Positions 52,451 to 61,438 of a stretch of 64,000 bases of DNA are shown here, in pieces. A program made the position numbers and the translations under genes. Source of the stretch: Mannheimia pernigra (GTDB lineage Bacteria > Pseudomonadota > Gammaproteobacteria > Enterobacterales > Pasteurellaceae); assembly GCF_013377995.1 (NCBI RefSeq), contig NZ_CP055305.1:2105357-2169356 (forward strand). Reading direction: 5' to 3'. The stretch's first letter is position 1; every line of letters begins with the position of its first letter. The notes below the pieces were generated by a model. That model was not told where the DNA came from. It ran no database searches and saw only the letters and a program-made list of their open reading frames with translations.

Positions 52451-53110
52451 ATGTATATTACTCGTGAAAAAATAATCAAAACACTTCTACTAGCCAGTAT
52501 AACCATACTCTGCGTAGCAATTGTGGCGGTTATTTTAATGGGCGTAAATCAATTTAAATTAGGCTCACAATTAGCTAGTATTAACCAAGTATCAAACCTT
52601 TCGCATTTATTAGTTCGCCAACAAGCTAATATTTTTTCGTTTTTATTGGTAAAAAATGCAAAGAGTGACGAACTAACCGCCGTCTTAGATGGCTTTGCTA
52701 AAGAAGATTTTATTATTGATGCAAATATTTATTCATCCAAAGGCGTTCTACTTGCACAAAGCCAGAATGCAAAAGAGTTAAAAACACTCTTAACGTCTGA
52801 ACAAGCTGACAAAACTCAGCAAATTGTGGAGCCTATTTTCGCTCAACAAACGTTAGTGGGCTTTTTACGTGTGACTTTTGATGCTGAATATGGGCAAACA
52901 ACCAAAGCACGAGTAGAGCAACAATTCCACCAACTTTATGGTGAAATCATTATTCTGCTTTTAACTGGTGTATTATTGGCAAGTAGCGTACATTACTATT
53001 TCCGCCGGAGAATTCATCATCTACAGATATCACCAAAACCTACTATCAGTGATGTAAAAACCCAAACCCAACGGTTTCACTCACGTCGACGCTTGCCAAA
53101 ACGTAAATAG
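52451..53110 (+). CDS. SMP/YtjB family membrane protein
   Basis: The 219-residue product has membrane helices near residues 12-34 and 160-180, with a periplasmic domain between them and a basic cytoplasmic tail. It matches the YtjB/Smp (AhpA) family, which is of unsettled function. It faces serB as in E. coli, which supports the call. Confidence 0.82.
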   Translation: MYITREKIIKTLLLASITILCVAIVAVILMGVNQFKLGSQLASINQVSNLSHLLVRQQANIFSFLLVKNAKSDELTAVLDGFAKEDFIIDANIYSSKGVLLAQSQNAKELKTLLTSEQADKTQQIVEPIFAQQTLVGFLRVTFDAEYGQTTKARVEQQFHQLYGEIIILLLTGVLLASSVHYYFRRRIHHLQISPKPTISDVKTQTQRFHSRRRLPKRK

Positions 53111-53133
53111 TTCGCTATAAAAGTGATAAACGA

Positions 53134-53161
53134 TTGTAATTTAAGCAAATAAGCGTATAAT
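53134..53161 (+). promoter_or_regulatory. infA promoter
   Basis: TTGTAA, 16 bases, then TATAAT, about 60 bases before infA. A small CCGTTT/AAACGG hairpin lies in the leader. Confidence 0.7.
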
Positions 53162-53220
53162 ATCCGCCGTTTTTCGCCAAACGGCATCGTATAAAAAATA
53201 AAATTCAAAAAGAGGAATAA

Positions 53221-53439
53221 ATGGCCAAAGAAGATAGCATTGAGATGCAAGGTACGATTTTAGAAACCTTACCAAATACAATGTTCCGAGTGGAATTAGA
53301 AAATGGACACGTAGTTACTGCCCACATTTCGGGTAAAATGCGTAAAAATTACATTCGTATTTTAACGGGCGATAAAGTCACTGTTGAGATGACACCATAT
53401 GACTTAAGCAAAGCACGTATTATTTTCCGTGCGAGATAA
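53221..53439 (+). CDS. infA: Translation initiation factor IF-1
   Basis: IF-1 sits in the ribosomal A site during initiation. The 72-residue product is a classic OB-fold: MAKEDSIEMQGTILETLPNT, GHVVTAHISGKMRKNYIRI and TPYDLSKARIIFR. Confidence 0.98.
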   Translation: MAKEDSIEMQGTILETLPNTMFRVELENGHVVTAHISGKMRKNYIRILTGDKVTVEMTPYDLSKARIIFRAR

Positions 53440-53455
53440 TTTGTATCATCAAAAA

Positions 53456-53491
53456 ATAAAGGCGAACGCTAACAGGTTCGCCTTTATTTTT
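53456..53491 (+). terminator. Shared terminator after infA
   Basis: The stem AAATAAAGGCGAAC / GTTCGCCTTTATTT, with T-runs on both strands, serves infA and the convergent flavoprotein gene. Confidence 0.88.
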
Positions 53492-54692
53492 AGGCTTGGA
53501 TTTTAGCCTTTTCAATTATCCCCGCCGCACAAGCAAAAGCAGATGACCACGCCCATTGGAAGTTATAGCCACCAAGCCAGCCTGTTACATCAAGCACTTC
53601 ACCAATAAAGTAAAGCCTTTCTACATTTTTCGCTTCCATTGTTTTGGAGGAAATGTAATCGGTATCCACGCCACCTTTGGTAACTTCCGCTGTACGATAG
53701 CCTTCCGTTCCATTCGGTAAGAACTGCCAATGATGAATAAATTGTTCTAAAAAGGTCAACTCTTTTTTGCTGAGATCCGCAATTACTTTGTCCGCTAGCA
53801 ATTTTTGATCCAACCAAATATCGACTAATTTTTTCGGAAAATAACGAGCCAATACGGTTTTTAACTGCAATTTCGCTGAAGATTGGCGAAGTTCGGCTAA
53901 AATATCTACAACTGAATGACTAGACAGCAAATCAATTTCGACGGTTCCGCCAAGTTCCCAATAATTGGAAATTTGCAAAATCGCAGGCCCAGATAAACCA
54001 CGGTGGGTAAACAGCATTTGATTACTGAAACTTTTTCCGTTAGCAGAAACCGTAATGGGAATTGCAATCCCTGAAAGCTCGGTAAAAAATTTATCACTCT
54101 CTTTCCAAGTAAAAGGCACCAAGCTTGCACGAGGGGAAACCACTGGAATGCCAAACTGCTCAGCAATTTGATAACCAAACGGGCTTGCTCCAAGTGCAGG
54201 CATAGACAATCCACCTGTGGCAATCACTAAATGCTCAGCTTGAAACTCTTCACTAGCGGTCGAAATTTTGAAATCTTTTGCAAATTTTTCGACAGAAATG
54301 ACCGCTTGTCGTAAAAAGATTTCGACGTTGCCTTTATCGCATTCTGCCTGTAATAAATCGACAATTTGCTGCGAGCTTTCATCACAAAAAAGCTGGCCTA
54401 GCTCTTTTTCGTGATAGCGTATGCCGTAAGAGGCAACAAGGGCAATAAAATCCCATTGGGTATAACGAGATAGGGCAGATTTTACAAAATGAGGGTTTTG
54501 GCTAAGGTAATTTCCAGCACCAATCTCTAAATTGGTAAAATTACAAAAACCGCCACCCGACATTAAAATCTTACGTCCAATTTTCTTACCACTGTCTAGC
54601 ACTGCCACCTTTTTGCCTGCTTGCCCTAATTGGGCAGCACAAAATAGCCCTGCTGCCCCTGCACCAATAATGATGGTATCAAATTTTTGCAT
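53490..54692 (-). CDS. HI0933/YhiN-family FAD-dependent oxidoreductase
   Basis: The 400-residue flavoprotein has the dinucleotide fold DTIIIGAGAAGLFCAAQLG, then GRKILMSGGGFCNFTN, VIATGGLSMPALGASPFGY, and a C-terminal GGVDTDYISSKTMEAK plus GEVLDVTGWLGGYNFQWAWSSG-like end. The HI0933/YhiN family is widespread but its substrate is unknown. Confidence 0.9.
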   Translation of the reverse strand: MQKFDTIIIGAGAAGLFCAAQLGQAGKKVAVLDSGKKIGRKILMSGGGFCNFTNLEIGAGNYLSQNPHFVKSALSRYTQWDFIALVASYGIRYHEKELGQLFCDESSQQIVDLLQAECDKGNVEIFLRQAVISVEKFAKDFKISTASEEFQAEHLVIATGGLSMPALGASPFGYQIAEQFGIPVVSPRASLVPFTWKESDKFFTELSGIAIPITVSANGKSFSNQMLFTHRGLSGPAILQISNYWELGGTVEIDLLSSHSVVDILAELRQSSAKLQLKTVLARYFPKKLVDIWLDQKLLADKVIADLSKKELTFLEQFIHHWQFLPNGTEGYRTAEVTKGGVDTDYISSKTMEAKNVERLYFIGEVLDVTGWLGGYNFQWAWSSAFACAAGIIEKAKIQA

Positions 54693-54712
54693 TAGACGTT
54701 TGTACCTTTGGA

Positions 54713-56008
54713 TTAATCAACCCAAATAAATTTAATAATAAAGAGTAACGAAACCACCAATACAGAAGGAGTGATTTCTTTCCAACGACCAGTAAATGCC
54801 TTCATCACACAATAACTAATAAAACCAAATGCAATGCCTTCAGTAATTGAGTATGTAAATGGCATCATAGCTGTCGTAATGAATGCAGGCGTTGCTTCAG
54901 TTAAGTCGTCCCATTTCACCTCAATTAAACTTGATGCCATTAAAATGCCAACAAATACTAATGCTCCAGCCGTTGCGTAAGCTGGCACCAAGCCTGCTAA
55001 TGGTGAAAAGAAAATAGTGAGTAAAAATAAAATACCAACAACCACTGCGGTTAAACCTGTACGTCCGCCAACAGAAACGCCAGAACCACTTTCAATATAC
55101 GTCGAAATTGCAGATGTTCCCATATAAGAACCTGCCATTGCGGCGGTGCTATCGACTAATAGAGCTTGCTTCATTTTTGGGAAACGTCCTTGCTCATCGG
55201 CAAAGCCCGCCTTAGTAGTAACTGCAATCAGTGTTCCTGATGAGTCAAATAAGTTAACTAACATAAAGGAAAAAATAATGCCTAGTAAGGCAATATCAAA
55301 AGCCCCCGCAATATCTACCTGACCTACAACCGCCCCTAAACTTGGTGGTATAGAAACAATACCATTAAAGGTTATGGCAGGATCAAATATTAATGCCAAT
55401 GTTGTAACGACAACAATAGAAACCAACACACCTGAGTGAATACCTTTTGCTGCCAAGATCACGATGATGAAAAAGCCTAAAATACCCATTAACACTTTTG
55501 GATCGTGTAAATTGCCCAGTGCAACTAAGGTATCTTGATTTGGCACAACTAATCCCATATTTTTAAAGCCAATTAAAGCAATAAATAAGCCGATACCTGC
55601 ACCAATTCCTACTCGCAAACCAAGCGGAATCGCAGACATAAACCAGTAGCGAACTTGCAATACAGTTAATAGGAATAAGCCCACAGAGCCTAAGAAAATA
55701 GCCCCCATACCAACTTGCCAAGAATAACCAAGCTTTTGCACAACAACGAAAGCAAAAAAGGCGTTTAACCCCATTGCGGGTGCCAGTGCAATTGGCAAGT
55801 TGCTAAACAACCCCATAGCAATAGTACCAAATGCAGCAATTAAGCAGGTTGTTACGAATACCACTTGGGTATCCATTCCTGCCACGCCTAAAATAGATGG
55901 ATTAACGAAAACAATGTAAACCATTGTGAAAAAGGTAGTAATACCTGCAATAATTTCGGTTTTAGCATTACTGCCTTTTGCATTAAGCTGAAATAATTTT
56001 TCTAACAT
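54713..56008 (-). CDS. Guanine/hypoxanthine permease (AzgA-type NCS2)
   Basis: This is a proton-coupled purine permease. ATG 56008 behind GAAGGT gives 431 residues with 12-14 membrane segments. Family motifs include MVYIVFVNPSIL, GLFSNLPIALAPAMGLNAFFAF, FMLVNLFDSSGTL and SYMGTSAISTYIESGSGVSVGGRTGL. It resembles E. coli GhxP/AdeP-type carriers; exact base preference is not decided here. A PurR-like core lies in a hairpin upstream. Confidence 0.9.
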   Translation of the reverse strand: MLEKLFQLNAKGSNAKTEIIAGITTFFTMVYIVFVNPSILGVAGMDTQVVFVTTCLIAAFGTIAMGLFSNLPIALAPAMGLNAFFAFVVVQKLGYSWQVGMGAIFLGSVGLFLLTVLQVRYWFMSAIPLGLRVGIGAGIGLFIALIGFKNMGLVVPNQDTLVALGNLHDPKVLMGILGFFIIVILAAKGIHSGVLVSIVVVTTLALIFDPAITFNGIVSIPPSLGAVVGQVDIAGAFDIALLGIIFSFMLVNLFDSSGTLIAVTTKAGFADEQGRFPKMKQALLVDSTAAMAGSYMGTSAISTYIESGSGVSVGGRTGLTAVVVGILFLLTIFFSPLAGLVPAYATAGALVFVGILMASSLIEVKWDDLTEATPAFITTAMMPFTYSITEGIAFGFISYCVMKAFTGRWKEITPSVLVVSLLFIIKFIWVD

Positions 56009-56047
56009 AAGACCTTCGGAACTTAATATAAAGTTGAGTTGAGAAAT

Positions 56048-56083
56048 GACAACGCCCGAGCAATCGGTTGCTCGGGCGTTGTC
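56048..56083 (-). promoter_or_regulatory. 16-bp perfect hairpin with a PurR-like core upstream of the purine permease
   Basis: A perfect dyad (arms beginning GACAACGCCCGAG, 4-base loop) lies 40-75 bases before the permease. Its centre GAGCAATCGGTTGCTC (56058-56073) matches 10 of 12 PurR core positions. It may be the usg terminator, a PurR site, or both. Confidence 0.45.
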
Positions 56084-56118
56084 AATTTTTATCACGGAAT
56101 GAATGCTTTGGCAAGCAA

Positions 56119-57105
56119 TTAATACTCTAAAACTAATTTTAATAGTTCAATAGATAAAAATGCGAGGCTGAAACGCTGCTCATCAGCCACCGACCAAAAC
56201 TGAATTTCTTGTTCTGATTTCGCTAATAACTGGCTAATTTCCAACGCATTTCGCTCTTCATTTTCGCCGTATTCTACCGCAGTCATAACCGAATTTTCAT
56301 TAAAATGAATCCAATCTGCCGCTTTCCATTCAGCACTTATATTTTCTGCATCCAATTGATATTCAGATTGTATTGACACCATTTGTGATACGCCATAAAA
56401 GACTGGCACTTGAACACAATGGAAGGTGGTACAAGCGGTCAAATTTGGTAACACTTTTGCAAGTTGTAACTCAAAGGCTTTAGAAAACGGTAGATTTTTT
56501 TCCTCTCCTTGCACATTAGCTGGCACAACATCAAAAGCAATACGCTCTGCATTTTCGCCAAAGGGAATACCATTTAATAACCGAGCTGTTTGCCCAGCTA
56601 ACTCTTTGACTTTCTCATCGCCAAAATACGCTGCAGGCAACAAAGAGGTCACAAATACTCGATTTAACGGCTGAGCAAGTAACGGCTTTAACGCTAATGC
56701 AAGTTGAGAAACTTGTGGATTAGCAAGGGCGATAATATTTCTTTCACGCAAATTTACTACATTTTCATCATTTACACTCGGCACAACAACAGGCACATCA
56801 CTAATTAATGCCGTAATACCGTACAAATCTAAAATCACACAGCCTGCTTTAACAGCTTCCGCCAACACCTCCGCTTGAGCCATTTTGCCAGCAAATAAAA
56901 TATGGGTAAATTCTGCCCAGTTCACCTCATCTAACGCATATTGTGCGATTGCTTTTGCCCCTAAACGTAAATTCTGCTCTTCACCAAACGGCTCTAACTC
57001 CACCGCTGAAATTTTCTCAATCGCGACATTTTTATGCTCTAACGCCTCCAATAATTTCTCGGCAAGAGTGAAATCGCTGGCAATGGCTAAATGAATATTT
57101 GACAT
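56119..57105 (-). CDS. usg: USG-1 protein, aspartate-semialdehyde-dehydrogenase-like pseudoenzyme
   Basis: The 328-residue product (ATG 57105 behind AAAGGAAAG) has the aspartate-semialdehyde dehydrogenase fold: SLLPAAYFGDEKVKELAGQTARLLNG, QVPVFYGVSQMVS and FWSVADEQRFSLAF. Where Asd enzymes have the catalytic NCTT, this reads NPQVSQ, so the active cysteine is missing. E. coli Usg lacks it too. The role is unknown. Confidence 0.85.
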   Translation of the reverse strand: MSNIHLAIASDFTLAEKLLEALEHKNVAIEKISAVELEPFGEEQNLRLGAKAIAQYALDEVNWAEFTHILFAGKMAQAEVLAEAVKAGCVILDLYGITALISDVPVVVPSVNDENVVNLRERNIIALANPQVSQLALALKPLLAQPLNRVFVTSLLPAAYFGDEKVKELAGQTARLLNGIPFGENAERIAFDVVPANVQGEEKNLPFSKAFELQLAKVLPNLTACTTFHCVQVPVFYGVSQMVSIQSEYQLDAENISAEWKAADWIHFNENSVMTAVEYGENEERNALEISQLLAKSEQEIQFWSVADEQRFSLAFLSIELLKLVLEY

Positions 57106-57222
57106 TTTCTTTCCTTTTACATCTATTTTATGGGCATTATATGCTAATTTAAGGAAGGATAAAATAATCACCGCCTATTCTAGCTTAATCCCCAAAAAAT
57201 GAAATTACTCGTCATAAAATCT

Positions 57223-57280
57223 ACAAGCGGTCAGATTTTTGATAAGTTTTGCAAATTTTTTCCGAAAAAACACCGCTTGT
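57223..57280. repeat. Inverted uptake-signal pair upstream of usg and ybfE
   Basis: ACAAGCGGTC and CACCGCTTGT face each other across an A/T-rich 38-base spacer in the divergent 286-base gap. Confidence 0.65.
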
Positions 57281-57334
57281 TTTCCAATTGATTTACTTTT
57301 CAAGTGTTTGGATTTTTGATATAGTTCGTACTTT

Positions 57335-57351
57335 TGAGAAGTAGCTTCTCA
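57335..57351 (+). promoter_or_regulatory. Palindrome upstream of ybfE-fldA-fur
   Basis: TGAGAAG TAG CTTCTCA is a perfect 7-3-7 dyad 40 bases before ybfE. It could be an operator. It is not a LexA box, although E. coli ybfE is LexA-regulated, and it only loosely resembles a Fur site. Confidence 0.35.
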
Positions 57352-57391
57352 TTCTCATCAAATGGAAGCTAAAAGCCTGATATATAAAGAA

Positions 57392-57667
57392 ATGGCAAAA
57401 CAAGATTCAGATTGTATCACATTAGATCTGTTTGCGACTGTACCAAAAATTGGGCGTCCTCGCACTAATCCTCTAGACAGAGAACAACAAATTCGAATCA
57501 ATAAACGTAACCAGCTAAAACGAGATAAATCTTCGGGCTTAAAACGAGTTGAATTAAAATTGCATTCGGATTTAGTCAAATTTTTAGAGGAGCAGGCGGC
57601 TAAACAAGGGGTTTCACGCGGGCAGTTAATTGAAATAATTCTAAATAATTATATCAAAAATAGGTAA
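57392..57667 (+). CDS. ybfE: YbfE-family protein (ribbon-helix-helix-like)
   Basis: The 91-residue product (ATG 57392) has the YbfE core: GRPRTNPLDREQQIRINKRN, QLKRDKSSGLKRVELKLHSD, then a ribbon-helix-helix-like end (SRGQLIEIILNNYI). In E. coli the gene is LexA-regulated and lies upstream of fldA-fur, the same order as here. No SOS box was visible. The molecular role is unknown; DNA binding is likely from the fold. The 5-base gap to fldA means cotranscription. Confidence 0.85.
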   Translation: MAKQDSDCITLDLFATVPKIGRPRTNPLDREQQIRINKRNQLKRDKSSGLKRVELKLHSDLVKFLEEQAAKQGVSRGQLIEIILNNYIKNR

Positions 57668-57672
57668 TAGAA

Positions 57673-58197
57673 ATGGCAGTTGTAGGTTTATTTTACGGTA
57701 GCGATACTGGCAATACAGAAAATATTTCTAAAATGATTCAGAAAAATTTAGGTGCTGAATTAATTGATATTCTTGATATTGCTAAAAGTACAAAAGAAGA
57801 TATTGAAGCATACGATTTTCTGATGTTTGGTATCCCAACTTGGTATTATGGCGAATCTCAAGCAGATTGGGACGATTTTATGCCAACATTGAAAGAAATT
57901 GATTTTAACGGTAAAGTTGTCGCCATTTTCGGTTGTGGAGATCAGGAAGATTACGCAGAATATTTCTGCGATGCAATGGGCACAGTGCGTGATGTTATTG
58001 AGCCAAACGGTGCGGTTATTGTCGGACACTGGCCAACTGAAGGCTATAACTTTGAAGTCTCTCAAGCATTAGTTGATAATACGACTTTCGTCGGTCTTTG
58101 TATTGATGAAGATAGACAACCAGAATTAACAGCTGATCGAGTCAATAAATGGTGTGCACAGCTAAAAGAAGAAATGTGCTTAGACCAACTTGCATAA
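57673..58197 (+). CDS. fldA: Flavodoxin I
   Basis: Flavodoxin is an FMN electron carrier for methionine synthase, biotin and radical enzymes. The 174-residue product has the phosphate loop GSDTGNTE, GIPTWYYGESQADWDDF and GCGDQEDYAEYFCDAMG. It is sandwiched between ybfE and fur as in E. coli. Confidence 0.97.
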   Translation: MAVVGLFYGSDTGNTENISKMIQKNLGAELIDILDIAKSTKEDIEAYDFLMFGIPTWYYGESQADWDDFMPTLKEIDFNGKVVAIFGCGDQEDYAEYFCDAMGTVRDVIEPNGAVIVGHWPTEGYNFEVSQALVDNTTFVGLCIDEDRQPELTADRVNKWCAQLKEEMCLDQLA

Positions 58198-58228
58198 GGT
58201 TTTAGGTAAAGATAATTAGGTGGCAGAT

Positions 58229-58669
58229 ATGTCTGAAGTAAATATTAAACGTTTAAAAGAGGTTGGCTTAAAAGTTACCGAGCCTCGCTTGACTATCCTT
58301 GCATTAATGCAAGATATCCGTGATGAAATGCAGCATTTTGCAGCGGAAGATATTTATAAAATCCTGTTAGAAAAAGGCTCAGATATTGGTTTGGCAACTG
58401 TTTATCGTGTATTAAACCAATTTGAAGAAGTGGGTATTTTAACTCGTCATAATTTCGATGCAAACAAAGCGGTATTTGAATTAAATATGAACCACGAACA
58501 TGATCACATCATCTGTATGGATTGCGGTAAAGTATTTGAATTTAAAGATCCTGATATGGAGCGTCGCCAACGTGAAATTAGTGAAAAGCACGGAATGGAA
58601 TTAACTAACCATAGCTTATATCTCTACGGTAAATGTAGCAATTTGACCAACTGTGATGAGAAAAAATAA
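58229..58669 (+). CDS. fur: Ferric uptake regulator Fur
   Basis: Fur represses iron-uptake genes when bound to Fe2+. ATG 58229 with AGGTGG upstream gives 146 residues; a GTG at 58220 would add three. The winged helix holds GLATVYRVLNQFEEVGI; the metal sites are HEHDHIICMDCGKV and the C-terminal NHSLYLYGKC. The Fur-box-like site before tbpBA is a likely target. Confidence 0.96.
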   Translation: MSEVNIKRLKEVGLKVTEPRLTILALMQDIRDEMQHFAAEDIYKILLEKGSDIGLATVYRVLNQFEEVGILTRHNFDANKAVFELNMNHEHDHIICMDCGKVFEFKDPDMERRQREISEKHGMELTNHSLYLYGKCSNLTNCDEKK

Positions 58670-58696
58670 AAGTTCTTATTTAACTTGATTATACTA

Positions 58697-58729
58697 TTAC
58701 CGAAGTCCTCTTTTTGGGGCTTCGGTATT
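58697..58729 (+). terminator. Terminator after fur
   Basis: The stem TACCGAAG / CTTCGGTA with a loop containing TTTTT ends in TTGTTCT, a moderate T-run. Confidence 0.65.
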
Positions 58730-58759
58730 GTTCTATATAGGTTTCGCTAATTTAATAGT

Positions 58760-61423
58760 ATGATGGAAAAACAAACACAGAATGTAATGGATGCCAAAAT
58801 TAGGCAGCCTCGCAAAATATCGCCTTTTTGGATCTTGCCGATTGTTGCTTTTATTATTGGTGCCTTACTTTTTTTCCAAATTTTAAAAGAACAGGGTGAA
58901 ACAATCTCAATCCGATTTGCCAAAGGTAATGGGATTATTGCTGGAAAAACCGTTGTTCGCTATCAAGGTTTAGAAATCGGGCGAGTAAAACGCGTTTATT
59001 TTGTTGATAACTTAAGAGAAGTTGAGGTTTTAGCTGAAATCAACGCCGAGGCAAGAAGTCTATTACGCCAAGATACCAAGTTTTGGCTAGTTCAACCAAC
59101 AGCCTCATTAGCTGGAGTATCGGGACTAGATGCTATCGTTTCGGGTAATTATATTACGCTCTTGCCTGGTGAAGGTGAATCTGCCGATGAATTTATTGCC
59201 GAAGAAGACCCACCTGCAGTGCCAGTAAGTGATGGGGATCTACTCATTCATTTGGTCTCTGATGATATTGGCTCAATTAATGTCGGGGCAAATGTTTATT
59301 TCCGCAAAGTGCCTGTGGGAAATATTGCAGACTACCGCTTTACCAAAGATCAGAAAAAAATTGAAATTGATGTCATCATCCAGAAAAAATATGCCAATTT
59401 AGTCAAAAAAGAGAGTCGTTTCTGGAATATTAGTGGTATTAATGCCGATCTAAATCTACAAGGTATTCAAATTCATATGGATAGTCTTGCTTCTATAGTG
59501 CAAGGAGCTGTTGCCTTTGATTCTCCTGATAATATGGAAACCGCTAAGCAAGGGCAAAAATTTGAGCTATATCCAGATTTAAAATCAGCTAAGAGAGGGA
59601 TTGAAATCAAAGTTAAAGTGCCGCTTTTGCCTAATTTAAAAGTCAATGAAACCGCGGTGTTCTACCAAAATATGCAAATTGGCATACTATCTCAGCTCAA
59701 ATTGCCTGAAATAGTCGATAATGAATTACCTCAGCAAAATTTAGAGCAACATAAATTAATTGATGGTGTTTTATTAATTTCCCCAAGCTATGAGAACTTG
59801 CTTCGCTCAAAAACTAAAATTTTACTCAAAGAGCCTAAATTTTCACTCAATACGGAACAACTCACTAAAATGGGTGAACTACTACGTGGCATTTATTTTG
59901 ATATTCAACCTGGCAGTGGGGAACCTCAATCTGAATTTACGATACAAACTGAAGCTGATTATTTATTAAGCCTACCCAATTTATTAAATTTTAGCCTGAT
60001 TGCTCCACAAGCCTACGGGGTTGATGTAAATCAAGGTATTTACTATAGCGATGTGCAAATTGGAGAAATTGTTAAACGCTCATTAGATTTAGATAACATT
60101 CGTTTTGATGCGATCATTTATCCGCCTTATCGCAATCTAATCGGAAATAGCAGTAAATTTATAGCGATCTCCAATATTGATATGTCTGTCAGTTTAGAGG
60201 GGTTACGCATACACGCTGGCTCTCCATCTGATTGGTTAAAAGGCGGTGTTCGTTTAGTTAATGGTAAAAGCGAGGGCTCACCTAAAAAGCAATACCCCTT
60301 ATATAAAGATATAGAAAGTGCGGAATCTGGTATTTCAGCCTTAAATAAAAAAGCAACGGTTACCCTTTCTGCTGAATCGTTATCGGGCATTAGTGAAAGT
60401 TCAGTTGTACTTTATCGTGATTTTCAAGTCGGCGAAGTATTAAAAGTCACGCCTAAGCAAAATCACTTTGATGTTGAACTCTTTATTGAACCCAATTATC
60501 GTAATTTATTAACCGAAACAAGCCGCTTCTGGATTGAGCCTGCAACTAATGTTGATGTGTCACTAAAAGGGGTGAACATTACTGCAGCACCGTTAATGCG
60601 AACATTAAAAGGGGCAATTAGCTTTGATAATGGTGGTCTAAAAGGCAATAAAACCCTTTATGCAACGAAAGAAAAAGCCACTTCAGGCAATACCTACATC
60701 ACGTTAATTGCTAAAGATGGTAGCAAACTCAGTGAAGGTATGAGCATTAAATATATGGGCTTAACAGTCGGTCAAATTGAAAAACTGGAATTGCAAAATG
60801 CAAAAAAACAGATAAAAGCGACCGCTTACATTCAAGGAAAATATTATCCATCAATCGCTAAAGCGGGTGCAACATTCAGTGTGGTTTCACCAGAAATCAG
60901 CACAACAGGTTTTAAAAACTTAGATGCTACATTACAAAACTATATTACGGTTGATGCAGGCTCAGGCAAAACTCAACACCATTTTGAGTTATCACAAACC
61001 GATACCGTTAAAACGACTTATACAAATGGCTTCCCAATTATTGTGGAAACCAGCAATGCAAACGGTATTCAACCAGAAGCCCCCGTACTTTATCGTGGTA
61101 TGCAAGTGGGTATTGTAAGCCATTTAGGCTTAAGCGAACTCAATGACAGAGTGTTAATTCATCTTAAAATTAACAATAAATACAAACACTTAGTTAGAAC
61201 TAATACCCAATTCTGGCAGGCCTCAGGATATACAATGGATATCAGCCTACAAGGTGTAAGTATGAATTCTGGCACAATGTCGCAATTATTAAACGGTGGA
61301 ATTGAGTTCTCAACCCCTTACACTAAAGTGGTACAACCTCAAGCCCACGCAAACAAAAGATTTTTATTACAACGCAAACGTCCTGAAGATGCCCTAACCT
61401 GGGAGCAAGGAATTGCAGAATAA
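58760..61423 (+). CDS. letB: LetB/YebT-type lipid-transport tunnel protein, seven MCE domains
   Basis: LetB forms a stacked hexameric tunnel spanning the periplasm for lipid movement. The 887-residue product has a short cytoplasmic start, one membrane helix (residues about 22-44), then seven MCE domains. Their pore motifs include VVRYQGLEIGRV, NVYFRKVPVGNI, AVFYQNMQIGIL, IYYSDVQIGEI, VVLYRDFQVGEV, SIKYMGLTVGQI and VLYRGMQVGIV. Seven domains distinguishes it from PqiB (three). The partner letA is not beside it. The start is poorly marked by a ribosome site; Met at residue 10 is an alternative. Confidence 0.9.
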   Translation: MMEKQTQNVMDAKIRQPRKISPFWILPIVAFIIGALLFFQILKEQGETISIRFAKGNGIIAGKTVVRYQGLEIGRVKRVYFVDNLREVEVLAEINAEARSLLRQDTKFWLVQPTASLAGVSGLDAIVSGNYITLLPGEGESADEFIAEEDPPAVPVSDGDLLIHLVSDDIGSINVGANVYFRKVPVGNIADYRFTKDQKKIEIDVIIQKKYANLVKKESRFWNISGINADLNLQGIQIHMDSLASIVQGAVAFDSPDNMETAKQGQKFELYPDLKSAKRGIEIKVKVPLLPNLKVNETAVFYQNMQIGILSQLKLPEIVDNELPQQNLEQHKLIDGVLLISPSYENLLRSKTKILLKEPKFSLNTEQLTKMGELLRGIYFDIQPGSGEPQSEFTIQTEADYLLSLPNLLNFSLIAPQAYGVDVNQGIYYSDVQIGEIVKRSLDLDNIRFDAIIYPPYRNLIGNSSKFIAISNIDMSVSLEGLRIHAGSPSDWLKGGVRLVNGKSEGSPKKQYPLYKDIESAESGISALNKKATVTLSAESLSGISESSVVLYRDFQVGEVLKVTPKQNHFDVELFIEPNYRNLLTETSRFWIEPATNVDVSLKGVNITAAPLMRTLKGAISFDNGGLKGNKTLYATKEKATSGNTYITLIAKDGSKLSEGMSIKYMGLTVGQIEKLELQNAKKQIKATAYIQGKYYPSIAKAGATFSVVSPEISTTGFKNLDATLQNYITVDAGSGKTQHHFELSQTDTVKTTYTNGFPIIVETSNANGIQPEAPVLYRGMQVGIVSHLGLSELNDRVLIHLKINNKYKHLVRTNTQFWQASGYTMDISLQGVSMNSGTMSQLLNGGIEFSTPYTKVVQPQAHANKRFLLQRKRPEDALTWEQGIAE

Positions 61424-61438
61424 TATATGGAGTGAAAA

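Noticed and set aside
57106..57391. LexA (SOS) box before ybfE
   Set aside because: The E. coli homologue is LexA-controlled, but no CTG-N10-CAG dyad is visible here.
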